Assembly: GCA_005880165.1 (NCBI GenBank)
Contig: VBJP01000074.1
Span: 1-15,985 of the forward strand
Direction of reading: 5' to 3'
DNA from: Chloroflexota bacterium
Lineage (GTDB): Bacteria; Chloroflexota; Limnocylindria; QHBO01
Length of the DNA: 15,985 bases
Under the pieces are notes generated by a model, which was not told the DNA's origin, did not search any database, and saw only the letters and a list, made by a program, of their open reading frames with translations. The position numbers were made by a program, and so were the translations under genes. Below, in pieces: positions 15,170 to 15,985 of this stretch. Each line of letters starts with the position of its first letter. Position 1 is the stretch's first letter.

Positions 15170-15985
15170 CTAAGGCAGGCCGTCGAAGAGGTCAGACTCC
15201 ACGGGCCGATTTCCGCCGGCGGGCACGGGAAGGTTGCTTCGCGCCAGGCGATACGACTCGGTCGCCAGGTATCGGCTGCTCGCCGACCGGTCCCAGTCGT
15301 GGAATGGCCCTGCCGAGCCGGTCTGGGAGACGTGTCGCGCAATGGCCGCCAGCTTGAGATCCGCCAGCTCGCCGAGGTCGAGGGTGATCGTCTCGGCCCC
15401 GTCGGGTGATCCGAAGGCGCCCCCGACGCGGGCGAGGCCGAGCGCGGCCACCTGCGAGACCGGAACGACCAGGTGGTAGAGCTTGGCGGCGCGCCAGGCA
15501 ACCTGGTCCTCCTCGATGTCGTCCTCGTAGGTGAGCGGCTCCGCGGCGGCCGTGAAGGCTGCCGTCACCGCCCGCGAGATCACCACGTGGTCGGCATCGC
15601 CGGTGACGCCATCCGGACCGAAGCTGAGGATCACCTCCGGGCGATGCATGCGGATCGGCTCCACGATGCGGCTCACGAGCAGGTCGAAATCGACCTCGCT
15701 GAGCTCGTCCTCGGCGTAGTCGAGCATGCGCAGCACCCGGACGCCGAGCAGAGCCACGCTGCGCCGAAGCTCGTCCTCCCGGATGGTGTCGATGTTGCGC
15801 CACACGATGGCATCGGTCTTGGGATCGCGGTTCTTGCCGCCCGGCGCCGGGGACTTGCGGGACAGGCGCGGGTCGAAGACACCGCGGGTGGCGCACACCA
15901 CCACCACATAGGCGCCCTCCGCCGCAACGCGGGCGATGGCCCCGCCGAATCCGAACGCCTCGTCGCCCGGATGGGCGACCACCAC
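15170..15985 (-). CDS. PIG-L/LmbE-family deacetylase-like protein, N-terminus outside window
   Basis: The 271 visible residues lack the true start, because the zinc motif normally lies 5-15 residues after it. The family are zinc N-deacetylases of GlcNAc conjugates (MshB of mycothiol, BshB of bacillithiol) and related amidases. The metal motif, usually AHPDDE, is AHPGDE (visible residues 4-9): His5 and Asp8 remain, but the first Asp, the general base in MshB, is Gly7. The second motif, usually GHPDH, is GDADH (129-133): the metal His133 is kept, but the first His is Asp130. Both changes hit catalytic rather than metal positions. Other family features are present, such as VILSFGPDGVTG and an EDE(L)RR helix. 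It is the first visible gene of a minus-strand run with mrp and the phosphoesterase. A thiol-cofactor role is possible but unproven; a changed reaction or a binding-only role is also possible. Confidence 0.85.
   Translation of the reverse strand: MVVAHPGDEAFGFGGAIARVAAEGAYVVVVCATRGVFDPRLSRKSPAPGGKNRDPKTDAIVWRNIDTIREDELRRSVALLGVRVLRMLDYAEDELSEVDFDLLVSRIVEPIRMHRPEVILSFGPDGVTGDADHVVISRAVTAAFTAAAEPLTYEDDIEEDQVAWRAAKLYHLVVPVSQVAALGLARVGGAFGSPDGAETITLDLGELADLKLAAIARHVSQTGSAGPFHDWDRSASSRYLATESYRLARSNLPVPAGGNRPVESDLFDGLP

Overview
The window is ordinary-looking, visibly G+C-rich bacterial chromosome with tightly packed genes. No gap reaches 300 bases; the longest gene-free stretches are 7959-8109, 2408-2554 and 13874-13993. 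I see no tRNA, rRNA, CRISPR array, insertion sequence, integrase or phage gene. GTG starts are frequent, and the envelope proteins point to a soil or freshwater high-GC lineage such as Chloroflexota or a deep actinobacterial relative. That placement is inference from gene content and style only.

Left part (1-3205, minus strand): a cell-envelope block. An M23 (LytM/EnvC-like) peptidoglycan hydrolase with a long coiled coil precedes the N-terminal part of a class A penicillin-binding protein. Upstream of both lies a short A24 prepilin peptidase with no pilus genes beside it. A small CsbD-like stress protein (3292-3513, plus) follows. It converges on a pepA-type M17 aminopeptidase across a 9-bp-stem hairpin.

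Middle (5121-13130): an unrecognised membrane-anchored helical protein is encoded upstream of pepA and lies head-to-head, almost touching, with adenosine deaminase (add). Add ends tail-to-tail with a NagD-type HAD phosphatase. A well-formed sigma-70-type promoter at 7973-8001 then serves a complete BMP-family purine-nucleoside ABC importer: lipoprotein, double ATPase and two permeases. A strong hairpin separates the lipoprotein gene from the rest. Together these suggest a salvage module: nucleoside import, deamination of adenosine to inosine, and possibly nucleotide dephosphorylation by the HAD enzyme.

Right part (13127-15985, minus strand): a PIG-L/LmbE deacetylase-like protein (cut by the window edge), an Mrp/ApbC iron-sulfur carrier ATPase and a calcineurin-like phosphoesterase run in one direction.

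I find no convincing new multi-gene system. The points most worth a second look are: LmbE-like active-site changes at two positions; even, locally paired cysteines in all three clearly exported catalytic or binding proteins; an Ala-Gln-rich insertion inside the PBP glycosyltransferase domain; an 11-bp perfect hairpin inside add; and the unknown membrane protein next to pepA.
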